Shown in pieces: positions 50,728-62,395 of a stretch of 64,000 nt of DNA. The stretch's first letter is position 1. Each line of letters opens with the position of its first letter. This DNA comes from Corydoras sp. C115 (Eukaryota > Chordata > Actinopteri > Siluriformes > Callichthyidae), in assembly GCA_019802505.1 (NCBI GenBank), contig JAFMOC010000009.1, forward strand, positions 7,128,501 through 7,192,500. Direction: 5' to 3'. A program made the position numbers and the translations under genes. The notes under the pieces are model-generated. The model worked only from the letters and a program-made list of their open reading frames with translations, was not told the origin of the DNA and ran no database searches.

Positions 50728-51783
50728 ATGGGGGACTGGGGTTCATTGGGGAAGTTGTTGGAGAGAGCACAGGAACACTCCACCGTGGTCGGGAAGGTCT
50801 GGCTCTCAGTTCTGTTTATATTCCGGATCTTGGTTCTGGGTGCAGCGGCAGAGAAGGTCTGGGGTGACGAGCAGTCCGGATTTACATGCGACACCAAGCA
50901 GCTTGGTTGTCAGAATGTCTGCTATGACGTCACGTTCCCCATCTCACACATCCGCTTCTGGATCATGCAGATCATTTTTGTCTCGGTGCCCACGCTGATC
51001 TACCTCGGACACATTCTGCACCTGGTGCGCATGGAGGAGAAGCAGAAGCGGGCAGATGGAGATGGAGCAGGAAAAGTGGGTAAGGCGCTGGTGGTGATTC
51101 GGGACGAACAAGGGAAGATCAGGTTGCAGGGGGCGCTGCTACGTACATACGTACTCAACGTTATCTTCAAAACCCTGGTGGAGGTGGCATTCCTGGTAGC
51201 ACAGTACTTCCTTTACGGGTTCGAGCTAAAGCCCATGTACACGTGCAGTAGCTGGCCATGTCCTAACACCGTCAACTGTTACATCTCGCGTCCCACTGAG
51301 AAAACCATCTTCATTCTCTTCATGCTGGCGGTGGCCTGCGTCTCACTGCTCCTCAACCTGGTGGAGATGTACCACCTGGGCTTCACCAAGTGCCGCCAGG
51401 GCCTGCGCTACCGCCGTGCTAACTCTGACTCCGCCTCCAAAACTGCCAGCGAGGACGTGGTGATTCCATTCGTACCCAGCTACCCGTATTATCCCTCTCA
51501 TGCTCCACCACCAGAGCATCAGTACAAACTGCCAGACCCTGACTCCACCTTTCCTGCCTACGCCAGTCGCTCCGCCCACAAGCAGAACAACGACAACCTG
51601 GCCGTGGAGCGCATTGCCACAGAAAACAAACCTGACTCCGGCGAACCGAAGTCCATCGCCCTGGAAAACTCTGTGAAGAAGACCTCTAACTCCGCCCCCG
51701 GATCGCCATATTACCAGCGCAGGCCGAGCTATGCGAGTCGTTATAGCAACAATAAAAGCAGATTAGATGATCTGAAGATCTGA
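50728..51783 (+). CDS. Alpha-group connexin of about 39 kDa
   Basis: Gap-junction subunit, single coding exon, 351 aa from MGDWGSLGKLLERAQEHSTV. Four membrane segments. Cysteines are at 54/61/65 and 173/178/184 in connexin spacing. Typical motifs are AAAEKVWGDEQSGFTCDT, CPNTVNCYISRPTEKTIFIL. Alpha class is shown by the MGDW start and long cytoplasmic tail; within it the protein resembles Cx46/Cx40/Cx37 types. Length fits zebrafish Cx39.4, but I cannot confirm orthology. The C-terminus ends LDDLKI, like the PDZ (ZO-1) binding end of Cx43 (DDLEI). The open frame extends upstream to 50575, but that part is intron: an acceptor lies at 50707 and the MGDW start has a good context (GCACCATGG). AATAAA at 52716-52721. 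Confidence 0.85.
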   Translation: MGDWGSLGKLLERAQEHSTVVGKVWLSVLFIFRILVLGAAAEKVWGDEQSGFTCDTKQLGCQNVCYDVTFPISHIRFWIMQIIFVSVPTLIYLGHILHLVRMEEKQKRADGDGAGKVGKALVVIRDEQGKIRLQGALLRTYVLNVIFKTLVEVAFLVAQYFLYGFELKPMYTCSSWPCPNTVNCYISRPTEKTIFILFMLAVACVSLLLNLVEMYHLGFTKCRQGLRYRRANSDSASKTASEDVVIPFVPSYPYYPSHAPPPEHQYKLPDPDSTFPAYASRSAHKQNNDNLAVERIATENKPDSGEPKSIALENSVKKTSNSAPGSPYYQRRPSYASRYSNNKSRLDDLKI

Positions 51784-54225
51784 GACAATGAACTTAGTGA
51801 TGATGCTGAAGCCAGCGTTAGCTTTAACACTGTGAGACATAATGCTTAACCCAGGGTGCATTCATTTTTTTACTGTAGCATAAACACCAGCTGAGCACAT
51901 GATTAGGGTTCAAAGGTCAGAGGATAGTGCTGCTTTAGTCTAACACTGCGAACATGTGCCTTAACCTCCAAGTTTTAATTGTTTTTTACTTTTATATTAT
52001 TACTTTTTTTATTACAGGCTTTTGTGTAAATACAGTCTAGCGTTCGCCTCTGTACGACTGCTCATGTTATTATAGTTTACATAATACATTTTTTTTTTTT
52101 TAGTAAAATGAATATTAACTGGTACTGTAAGTTACCCGAGTATGCTAGCACCACTGTAACATTAGCAATAGCGTTTTTTTCCCCATCTACCTTCGTTTTA
52201 TTCGATAACAAAAAGCATTCTAATGTTATCTCTTGTTTCAAATTTAAATATGATGTACAATTTATTTATATCTAGTACTGACAGAACGAAAGTTGTGGAA
52301 AAAAGCTGACTGGGCTGACAGGACTGACAGGACTTCACATAACGGACAGAATTAGAACTCAGAAGAAGATCTAAGAACCAGTTCGTATCTTCAAACTACC
52401 TGCGAACATATTTTTTTAAATGTGAGAGGAGACATGAGTGGAACACGAGACACGAGTGGAACATGAGACACGAGTGGAACATGCAAACACCACACAGAAA
52501 TAGCTCTGTCTGTTCTGTAGTGGATTAGAACCCAGGACTTTTTTTTTAACTCGGACAACACCACTAAGCATAGCGCCACCATGCTGTGCAATCATTCATT
52601 ACCAGCGTTATCTGAACTTTACTGAGCGACGAAGTGGGACAAATCACATGGCCAAAAAAAAAATCACAGTGACTCAGCTGAAAGTGAAGCTGAGAAATGT
52701 TTATACGCAATGAACAATAAAGAGCTTTTGTGGTTTTTGGTTTGTGTTTTTTCTTGATGATTAATGATGATGGTAGTTTTGTGCCTTGTGTTTTGTGCCT
52801 TGTGAATATTCCCTTCCTGTCTTGGTGTTGTAATTACTGTAACTAGCTCAGTCGATTTGGGTTCCTGTACACCTGGTTTGGAACGTCAGCTAATCACTGT
52901 CTGTTATCACCTTGACTCCACCCTCGAGCCTTACAATCAACCAATCATCAGGCTACATTTTGGTTCAATGGAGAGTGGGTTCAAAGTTGAAGGTTCTTGG
53001 ATTAGGAGTTCGTCAGCAGATTAATTCTTTTATTGTTCAAATAAATGTATTATTAAATGACTTCTATGTGATTACTTTCATTTATCGCCTTTAAACTGTT
53101 TTAAATGACATTTGGTTAAATTGAACTACCATCAGTTCATACAGGTCTGTAATTACAGTAGCGATGGCTGAATGTTTACAGTCTGAATATAAACTCCACA
53201 CAATGTCGTGTTAGTTCTGCTGTTGTAGCTCTTTTACTTCAGTGTTGTATATTTTGTTAAGAGACTCAGTACAGTGATACAGAATGGTTTACCGGAGTTC
53301 CTGGAACCTTTCAGTTCATCTCTCAGCGTGGTGTTTGATCTGCAGCTCACTGGATGATTCTGTAGGATCCTCCATCGGTTCATTCGGAGGAACTCCTGAG
53401 ACTGATGTGGCTGAAAATCTCCCACCAACCACCAGTCAGACTCACAGTCACGTTTACCTCATTCTAATTACCTGAAACTGCAACTTTCATCCATTAGATA
53501 TGTGATTGGCTGATCATTAATGAGTAGGTGGACACATGCGCAATCACTCACACGTTTTTTTGGTTTATACTTCGAACTTTATTTACATGATATATTTTAC
53601 TGAAACAGAAGTGGCATCATTTCAAGGCACGATCATTAAACAAACACACACAAAACAACACACACACACACACTCAGACACACACACATAATACAAACAA
53701 CACAGATTCTACACCATATGTGATATTTGTTAAACATGTTACAAGACAAAGAGATGAAAATAATTAATATACTGATGACATTATTACTTACGTTTACTGC
53801 ATCAAACAGATGTTCTGATCCAAAGTGACTTAAAGGCAGGAAATTAACACAGCTCAGGGTCAAAGGTCATGTCCTGAGCACTACTGCCACCATCAGTCAC
53901 ATCATGATAACACACGCGGATAAAATTATTTTTTATATAACTGCTTGTTCTATACACAGAGACAAAATCTTACCTCCTGATACACTTCTATAAACATCTT
54001 TAAAAAGATGATACACTTTGCTGGACTTTATATAAGACTCTTTTAAACTAAAGCAATAAACCGACATGCTGTTGCTATTTTATGTTATTTACAGAAATTG
54101 ATAACACTAAATTACATATGACCTTATTAAATAAAACCCTAGAAGTAAATACTGTATACTGTGTGTGTATTTAATGTGTGTGTGTGTGAGTATGTTTAAG
54201 TTGGGGCACATGTGTATGTGTGTAT
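51784..54225. other. Intergenic between the alpha connexin and tbc1d8b
   Basis: Connexin 3' UTR to about 52740, then AT-rich sequence. A degraded interspersed repeat lies at about 53793-53900 (GATCCAAAGTGACTTAAAGG). AATAAA on minus at 53578-53583 may end tbc1d8b. No gene seen. Confidence 0.6.
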
Positions 54226-54741
54226 TTAGTGTATGTGTGTGAGTTGGTGTGTGTGTGCGTACTGTATGTGTGTGTGTGTATCAGTGGTTTTCTCAAAGAA
54301 TGTAACAACGCTCGGTTCATTTAGTAACGAAGCCAGAATCTGTTCGAAGGAAAAACTCCAGTCCCCATCCACATCAGAAGAAGGTGTGCCGGGAGGCGTG
54401 TTTTGGGTGGAGCTACATGTCCCTGTGGGGCTGCTGGTGGATGAAGAGTTAGAGGCTCCATCACTTGGAGGGGAGAGATTAGTGGGTGGAGACTCAAGTG
54501 TTTTATCAGGAGTTTCTTCCTGTGAGGGTGTGATCTGAGTTTTGGAGGGCGGGAGGATGGCACAGGAGGTGAGGGCTGTGGAGAGCCCTTTAATGGGCTG
54601 CTCTGAAGTTTTCGTCCCACCTCCTCCATTCTCAGCAACAGGCTCGTTACCCGGGCAACAGCACGATACAAAAGCTCCTCCTTCTCATCGCCATGAAAAA
54701 TGCTGTAAAGAGTCTTAGAAAGACGAACAAACTCAGCCTAA

Positions 54742-54836
<95 letters not shown>

Positions 54837-56256
54837 TTTACATTAAATACAAAGTTTTTTTTCCTTCTATTTATATATTAAGCCATGTGCACTTTAAGGA
54901 GGAGCTTAAATCTCGTTGTATGATGTAGACTGTGTATGCGGGGCATAATGACAATAAAGGCTTTCTATTCTATTCTATAGTTAAAGTCCTCCCTCCCTCA
55001 GCTCACATTATGGATTCTATAACATGCAACATTCCTCTGAGACTCTGGATCATGTCAACATCACATCACACAACCCATTTCGATGTTTGATGGTCTGGTG
55101 GATCATGCATGTACTGAAAAGGTTCTACTGAATTCAGATGCAGTAACTGCTAACAGGATGGAGAGACTCTGATCTCATTCTTCATGTTGATGGATTCAGT
55201 TTGCAATTGCAGGAGTTGAAGAGATACTTTTATAACAACTGGTGCCACCAACCCAGCCACAGTCCATCGCTGTGATGCACATATGCACATGCACACACAC
55301 ACACACACACACTCCTCCATGTCTGTGTTACCTGTTTGATCCTGGGCAGGTCTTTGATGTTTTCTTCTTTCCTCTGTAACTCCTCTTGCCACTGCTTTAA
55401 ATACTCTTGCAGATCCACCTTCCCCTGAGCTGAGAGACATCACGACAGATACAATACCCGTATCAATACTGAATCAATACCAACTTTTTAGGTCTTTTTT
55501 TTCTATTTGTAACCAAGGTTAAAGTATTAAGACTTTATGATGGCTGAACTCACCTCTCTCAGGACTTTTCCTGATCACTCCGTCATCAGCTGAACCTAAA
55601 AACAGATTTATTACTGCTTTGATTCAAACATTTTATTTATTTGATATAAAAATATTTATTTAAACATTTATTTGACCTATTTATCCAAATTCAAGAATTT
55701 GAAGAGAATGTACAGGGGGGTTGTCTGGGACGTGAAAGTTAAATGAAGGCTAACACGGATTAAAAATAGTGAGATTTTGTTTTTTAGAGGGCTTGTTTTA
55801 TTAAGTCTTATCATCTGTCCCTATATCATTAAATCATAAACATCCCCATAGATGCCTGAAAGGATAGAATTATATAAAAGTGCATAAAAAGAGAGGGAAA
55901 AAAATTAAAAAGGGAAAGAGAGAGAAAGTCTGCTGACCAGAGTGAAGAGCAGAAAAAGAAAAGCCTTCAGCGGGAAGATCAGATTCATGAGCTCTTACAG
56001 TCTGACATACAGCACCTGCTGAGATACATCACACACATCAGGGCACAATAACTAAGATGCAGAGAGGTGGGTGAAATGAGTAGGTGGAAACATGGAGTTA
56101 ACTTTAGGTGGTGGGGTGTAAGTGAGGAATAAAGAGAAGGGTGGAACATGCGAGTGGTGGGGTGTAGGGACAACAGTGCACAATAAATACCTGGTTGCAG
56201 GTGGAGTTTAAAAAGAAACCTGAGCTTTTCAGTAAATGAACCATTGTAGAGGATGT

Positions 56257-56318
<62 letters not shown>

Positions 56319-58750
56319 CACACACACACACTTAGGAATGTATATAACAGAAGCTTGAGGTTTAAGAGGTCGGAGGTCATTACCCAGCATGCAGATGAAC
56401 TCTCTGAAGTTTATGAGACCATCCTGGTTCTCATCCGCTAGTTGGAACGCAGAGGCCGCCAGCGAGTGTGTGTGTGAGTGTGTGTACTTGTGATTATGCG
56501 AGTGTAAGTGTTTCCACGGTAACAGCAGGTTAAAGAGTGAACTAAACTCATTCCGATCCAGCTGGTACTGATCCAGGTACGAGAGACTGGGGTCGTGGTT
56601 CTGCAGGGCGGAGCTACACAACGACCAATAGCAGCTAATAAAGTGCTGCCTCTAAAAGAAAAAACATCAAAACGACTCGTTAACGATAAAACCGTTTATA
56701 ATATACAAGTTAAAGTAATAATCATAAAGCTGAGGTTCTTCTGAGGAACCACCAGCATCTCAGAGCTGAAGATGTCCACATACTTTTACCCTCACAGAAA
56801 TGAAATATTAATCATTATAATAAATTAATAAAGGCGTGCAAAATACCTGTAACTTATTTATTTGGTTAGTTTATTTTGAATCTTTTTTTAATCAAACTAA
56901 AACTAAACAGGAATTATACCTTAAACAGGAAGTAGAGTTCCTCCATGTGTGCGGCGCTAAACTTCACATCTTGAGCAACAACACGCAACTACACAAACAC
57001 AAAACAAAAATTAGAGTGTACAACTTCCTCCAGCAGATCGATGGAGTATGGTTCTGATTGAAAAGCCTGTGTGTGTGTGTGTGTGTGCGCGTGTGTGGTA
57101 TAATAATAATAATATTCTCACCACATTTTGTTTGGTCGTCTCCTCCAGTGTCTGAATGACATATAACTTGTTCCGTTTACGCATGTTTTGTACGTCCTCC
57201 CACCGAATATCATCAAACCTCTAATGTACACACACACACACACACACATACTCTTAATGGGATAATTAAACAGTGATAAGCTGTAGATGTGAATGGATGA
57301 ACTGATCTATTAGAGCTGAATGTAGTTCGTATCCTGAAGTTTAACACTGATTTTAAATCTGATTTAGATTTACCGCAGACCTGCTTCTCCAAACACAAAA
57401 TTCATGAATCTGAAGTGGTACATTCTTTAGAACCTTATAGAACCACTGCTCGGTTCCTAATGATTTCGTTACTCATGGTTTTAAAGGGACACAAAATATA
57501 AATTGAGATAAAAGGTAAAAAAATTTTTGTATTTAATTCTATGATTTTTTTAAGTTGAAGAAGTGTGTGTGTGTGTGTGTGTACTTCGTAAGCTTCTTTG
57601 ATAAGGTCACTGATGTCAACAGTTTCCTGTTGTGCTTTCTGATTGGCTGCAGAAGCATGCTGCTGTATGGTTGCTGGCAGCGGACTGTCCTTATTAATTA
57701 CTCCATCGAAGAACCTGTAACCGTTAGTAACCATTGTAACCATCACCTCTGATTTCATTTGTTAATCCTACGTGTCAGATAAACTCATGCACACTGATGA
57801 AAGGTCACCTGTTGAGGGTGGTGACAGCTTCGGCATCGTCTCTGCAGTTCAGGAGGCGGGGCATGTTCTGGTGCATGATCGTCAGGGCAAACTGGAGGAT
57901 GAATCGGATTCCATCAAAAAAGAAACAATCGAGAACGTTCACCGAGCTCTCGATGGGAAGAACACTGACAAAGAGAGTGAGAAACCACGACAACGACAGT
58001 GATGAGAGAAATGACAGCTCAGTCATGTGATCCGTCAGCTGGGTCAGGTGATCGCGTATCATTTCTTCAAACACGGCCTGATCCACCAGAGCACCTGCAG
58101 CACACACACAGACATACTAAGATTATAAATGCTAATTATACTTTATTAACTGTAAATGAAGTGGTGGTGCATCTGTGGTATTCTTTGCTCCACCAGTCCC
58201 CAGCTGGAGTGACGTGGCTGTTTTACATACCGATGATTCTGCGGTTGAAGTAATCAGGCAACATCCTCTCACAAATGGACACCAGCAGCCAGAACGCTTC
58301 CTCCTCACTCGCATACAGTAACAACACAGACGCCAAGATATTCATCGCCTACATCGAGACGGACAGAGCCAACAATAACACAACTGATTACAACCACACG
58401 GCTGCCGAGGGCACTCTGGATCTCTGCACTGGCCATTAAACATAAAAATGGAGTACATCTCATGTTCTAAAGTTTGTGCATCTTTATGTTTAGTGCCTCT
58501 TTAGTTACTCTGCACTTCTCCAGAATCCCAGCATGTTCAGTTTCAGTAGCAGTGAGGAGTCTATCATGTGTTTCATATACTATCATGTGAGAATGGGGGG
58601 TGGATCAGGTGTGATTTACCATCACATGCAACCCAGGACCTAAACTAAATCTCCACTGTTCTTGATACCAAACTTCCCAAAGTGATCCATTTTCCTTAGT
58701 CCATACACACAGAGGAGTTTGTCCTCCACATTTAACCCATCTGTGCAGTG

Positions 58751-58786
<36 letters not shown>

Positions 58787-59283
58787 GGAGTGGTGGGCAG
58801 CCCTGTACACGGCGCCTGGGAAACAATTGGGGTTAGGTGCCTTGCACAAGGGCACTTCAGTCATAGTTCTTGGACCAGGAATCGAACCGGGGACCTTCAG
58901 GCTGCAAGACTTGTTTCTTAACCACAAGCCTATGACTGCCTGTATAATGATCTGAAATCTGAAAACCCTTTAATTTAATTAACCTCCCACTCTGTGATTA
59001 TTTTTAGAGTGCTGCTTACTGCTGATTGTTGAAAGTTTGAGGAGTCTGTGTGTGTGTGTTTACCTGACAGTATCCGATTGTGGGGTTGTGTTTAGCATAA
59101 GCAGTTAGCACTCTGCGCAGAGCCGATATTCCGCGCTCACTCTGAAACGCGGGGTGTTCAGGAAGTGAGCGATGCAGATCACGTTCAATCTCATCAGACG
59201 TTAATGAGCTACTACCACACACACTCTCCTCCACTAGAGCTGTGTAATAACCAGGGTGTGTGTCCATGTCATTCACCGCACCT

Positions 59284-59318
<35 letters not shown>

Positions 59319-60138
59319 CATACACACACACATACATACATATTATGCAAAGGTAGAACACTAAGGTAACATATAAAAAGTCCATTATATTAATGAGGAA
59401 TAAAGGTGTAATTAATAAATCACCTGAGAACAGAAGCCACAGTTCTCCACGTAAAGATTCTGGAATTCCGCGAGTGACGAGTTCTCGAGTTTTTCTGGTG
59501 CGGAACATGCCGCTTCCTCGACCGTACTCAGCAAAGTGAATCTGCCATGATTGGGCTTTCATTTGCTCCTTCAGCTGTCAATCACACTCGCATCATTTAG
59601 TCAAAGTGGGCTTGTCATGCTGATGTACAGTGAGCGGAACGCATGGTAAATACTTTATTTTAAATATTTTCTGATTTGGAGCACTTGAACTTTTCTGTAC
59701 ATGAAGTAAAAGCATGAAAGTGGTACCCACCATTTTTGGATCCAGATTTTCGGAATCCTGGGAATGAAAGAGGTTCATCAGAGCCTCAGTACTAACAGCC
59801 TGAACCTGACCGACCATTAACTCCTCCTCTTCATCACTGAGTGGGAGCTACAAAAACACACACACAGGATTTTATTAGCCTCCATGCTCACATCACATAG
59901 CCCTGCACAGCTGCAGATCTACTAAGCACTAGCTAAAAAAAAATAGACGGGAGAGGAAACAGGAAGTCACCTGATCACTTCTGGAATGTTGAGGACTCGA
60001 TGTCGCACACTTGTTGCGGAGGGTGGAGACCAAACGTTCAAGATCCCGAACCTCTGAGAACCGTAAAACCCGTTTCCCCCGTACACACACACTTAATGTA
60101 CGGTTACTGCGATCAGTCACCTCCACACTGACCACCTG

Positions 60139-60177
<39 letters not shown>

Positions 60178-60880
60178 CAACATACGATAAACATATAACA
60201 AACATAATAGATCTCTCTCTCTCTCTATCACACACACACACACACCTGGAGCAGGGGAATGATGAGGGTGCACTGAGCACCATCCTGACTGGAGAAACAG
60301 GTGAATCTCTCAGACACACAGATCTTGCCGAGTGTGTGTGTGTGGTTGAAGGGAAGCCAGAGAAAACACTCATACACTGCACACAGGTTCTCATCGCCAG
60401 GGAGACGGAAGAAAGAGCGAAAAGCTTGGTTCTTCAACTGGACCTCCAGAGACCTGCAGAGTAAAGTAACATCACAACACAGAACCCTGTCGAACTGCAG
60501 AGTGGACCCATGCTGTCTCGTACAGTGGTGTGGCTGTACCTCTGTGTGATATGCAGCGGATCTCTCAGCGGGTGTTCGGGGTGGAATGTCTCTTTATCGA
60601 ATAATCGAGCGATGTTGTAGTCGGCGAGCTGTTGCATGAGATCGTACGTGTGCTGCAGCCGTAGGAACATGGAGAAGTAATGATCCTCATCCCTCACGGT
60701 GACACGGATACACTCCGTCAATAACACACTGGAGGTTCTCTCCAAACGACTTACATCACACCATGAGAACACCAGCTTCACTATACACCCCCCCCCACAC
60801 ACACATCCACACAGAGACACACACACACGGACACACCATAATAAAGGTTAAATTACTGTAAGATCTTTAAATATTGTGTG

Positions 60881-60948
<68 letters not shown>

Positions 60949-60956
60949 ATGTGTAT

Positions 60957-61009
<53 letters not shown>

Positions 61010-61445
61010 ACCCTCGGTGCCCAGCAGATAGGAGTAAAAACACAAGAAGTTAGTGCTGAGGTAAATCCAACCCTGATTTGGGACACGCCCTCTCCAGTAG
61101 CTACAGGAGAAGTAGGTGACCAGTTTCTCTCGCTTCGGCAAACCAAACAAACACTCAAATCTCAACGCCGCCTCACGGAAGTGCTCTGGGTCCTCCACAC
61201 ACAACTTATCTTCTTCTACGATCATCCCCTAGTGCGCACATACAGGAAGAGTGCTGTTAATATTTTAAATTTAGTGAGGTATGTACACTTGTGCATAATT
61301 ATGTGCATGTCTCTCACTCTGATTTTTCCCTGAACAAAGCTGGTGATGTCATCATTAGAGTCGAACACAGACAGAGTTCTCATGATGTTCTGTTGCAGCC
61401 AATCCCAGTGCTGGGTGATCTCCTCCAGTGAAGCACCTGCAGATG

Positions 61446-61506
<61 letters not shown>

Positions 61507-61825
61507 AGAGAGAGATGAGCACAGACACATGTACAGAGACAAATGGAGACACAGACACACAGAACAATGTTCTGATATAGACTGAAGTTAATTGAAGTGA
61601 AGAACGTTGTAGAGATTAGAACATATTCTACATCAGCATGTGGAACATATTACAGAACGTTCTGAATGTGATGGAATGATAGACACATAGACACACACAC
61701 ACACACACACTTACCACAGGCAATATTCCAGTAAACCTGTGAATCTGGTGTTTGGTGTAAAATTCGGAATGGAGCTACTTTAGCTGTGGAGTCCAACACC
61801 GTGTCCAGTGTACCAACCAGGAGTC

Positions 61826-61887
<62 letters not shown>

Positions 61888-62007
61888 AGAGAGAAACGAA
61901 CTCAAAAAGTAAACACAAGAAGCACAACGTCATTTCATTTCAAACAAACTAAATGCGGAAACGCTGTCTGTGTATTCGTACCTGAACATGTTTTTGTTCG
62001 TATCTGT

Positions 62008-62038
<31 letters not shown>

Positions 62039-62174
62039 ATAACTCACCTGTCAGCCCCCCCGCCGTGTCCCCGTGCCCCCGCCTCCTCTGCAGGATGAAG
62101 AAATCGTTGCTTTTCTCGGTGAGCCACAGCTTCAGCGCGTTCTTCAGCAGAACCTCCTCCGGTTTGAGCCACAT
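54226..62174 (-). CDS. tbc1d8b: TBC1 domain family member 8B (Rab GTPase-activating protein)
   Basis: Rab-GAP with two GRAM domains, a TBC domain and an EF-hand; human TBC1D8B (Xq22.3) binds Rab11 and is mutated in nephrotic syndrome. Exons: 62048-62174, 61715-61825, 61318-61436, 61012-61228, 60540-60780, 60246-60453, 59971-60135, 59731-59847, 59424-59574, 59064-59281, 58231-58348, 57809-58094, 57585-57714, 57122-57220, 56920-56988, 56384-56651, 56191-56256, 55938-56015, 55554-55595, 55332-55429, 54226-54737. The first twenty give 976 in-frame codons. N-terminus MWLKPEEVLLKNALKLWL. Arginine finger IERDLHR at 517-523; glutamine finger YCQ at 556-558; canonical EF loop DENQDGLINFRE at 865-876. 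The last exon has a frame break between VGRKLQSSP and GDWSFSFEQILASLL. Its stop lies in a CA repeat. Confidence 0.92.
54741..54833. repeat. (CA)n microsatellite, about 46 units
   Basis: Pure CA next to the acceptor of the last tbc1d8b exon. Others of similar kind in this gene: 56262-56330, 61447-61502 and 61829-61883. Confidence 0.97.
54883..54978 (+). repeat. LINE 3' tail fragment
   Basis: GTGCACTTTAAGGAGGAGC ... ATGACAATAAAGGC followed by TTCTA repeats, the 3' end of a common fish non-LTR element. Only the tail is present, in a tbc1d8b intron. Confidence 0.65.
56989..57121 (-). other. AC-GT bridged intron (tbc1d8b)
   Basis: 133-nt sense-strand intron with (AC)n starting about 25 nt after the donor and TGTTTGTGTAG at the acceptor. 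Weaker 3' tract than other examples. Confidence 0.5.
57221..57584 (-). other. AC-GT bridged intron (tbc1d8b)
   Basis: 364-nt sense-strand intron: GTAC(AC)n at the donor and (GT)n-ACATTAG at the acceptor. Confidence 0.7.
58630..58945 (-). mobile_element. tRNA-derived fish SINE with internal (CA)n
   Basis: The minus strand has a tRNA-like head with the B box GGTTCGATTCC, then GTGCCCTTGTGCAAGGCACC, AACCCCAATTG, CCCACCACTCCGG, a (GT)n run, and ATGGGTTAAATGTGGAGGAC. It is a family distinct from the V-SINEs and lies in a tbc1d8b intron. A partial relative is at 47025-47165. Confidence 0.7.
60781..61011 (-). other. AC-GT bridged intron (tbc1d8b)
   Basis: 231-nt sense-strand intron: GTATA(AC)n at the donor, continuing into (TA)n, and GT-rich plus a G run before GTATAG at the acceptor. 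Confidence 0.6.
60889..61006. repeat. (TA)n-(TG)n compound microsatellite
   Basis: TA to about 60944 then TG to 61006, forming the 5' part of the 60781-61011 intron on the sense strand. Confidence 0.95.
61826..62047 (-). other. AC-GT bridged intron (tbc1d8b intron 1)
   Basis: 222-nt sense-strand intron: GTGAGTTAT(AC)n at the donor and about 27 GT units ending in TAG at the acceptor, with a short CT run inside. Confidence 0.75.
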
Positions 62175-62315
62175 GTCGCAGTTCGGGTGGAACCCACGGC
62201 GGTCCGGCGCATGACACGCACAGTGGCTTTTATTAATCTGGGTTTTGTGTCACACAGAGCTGCGGCAGCGTGCAGTGTTTATTCCCACGTCGACACTTCA
62301 GCGGACAGACGCACT

Positions 62316-62334
62316 GCATGACGGGAAATGTAGT
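62316..62334 (-). promoter_or_regulatory. ZNF143/Staf-type promoter motif
   Basis: The minus strand reads ACTACATTTCCCGTCATGC, close to the ZNF143 SBS2 consensus (ACTACAATTCCCATCATGC), 142 bp upstream of the tbc1d8b ATG. A weaker ACTACATTTACCGACACGC-type site lies at 62377-62395 on plus. Such sites are typical of TATA-less housekeeping promoters. Confidence 0.6.
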
Positions 62335-62395
62335 GAACCGGAGTGAACTGGTTTTCGGGTCAAGCTTGTGTTTGAAACTACATTTACCGACACGC

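Noticed and set aside
55424..55429. Apparent frame break before the tbc1d8b exon starting GGGAAGGTGG
   Set aside because: The acceptor five bases upstream (TCTCTCAG) gives exon 55332-55429 and matching phase.
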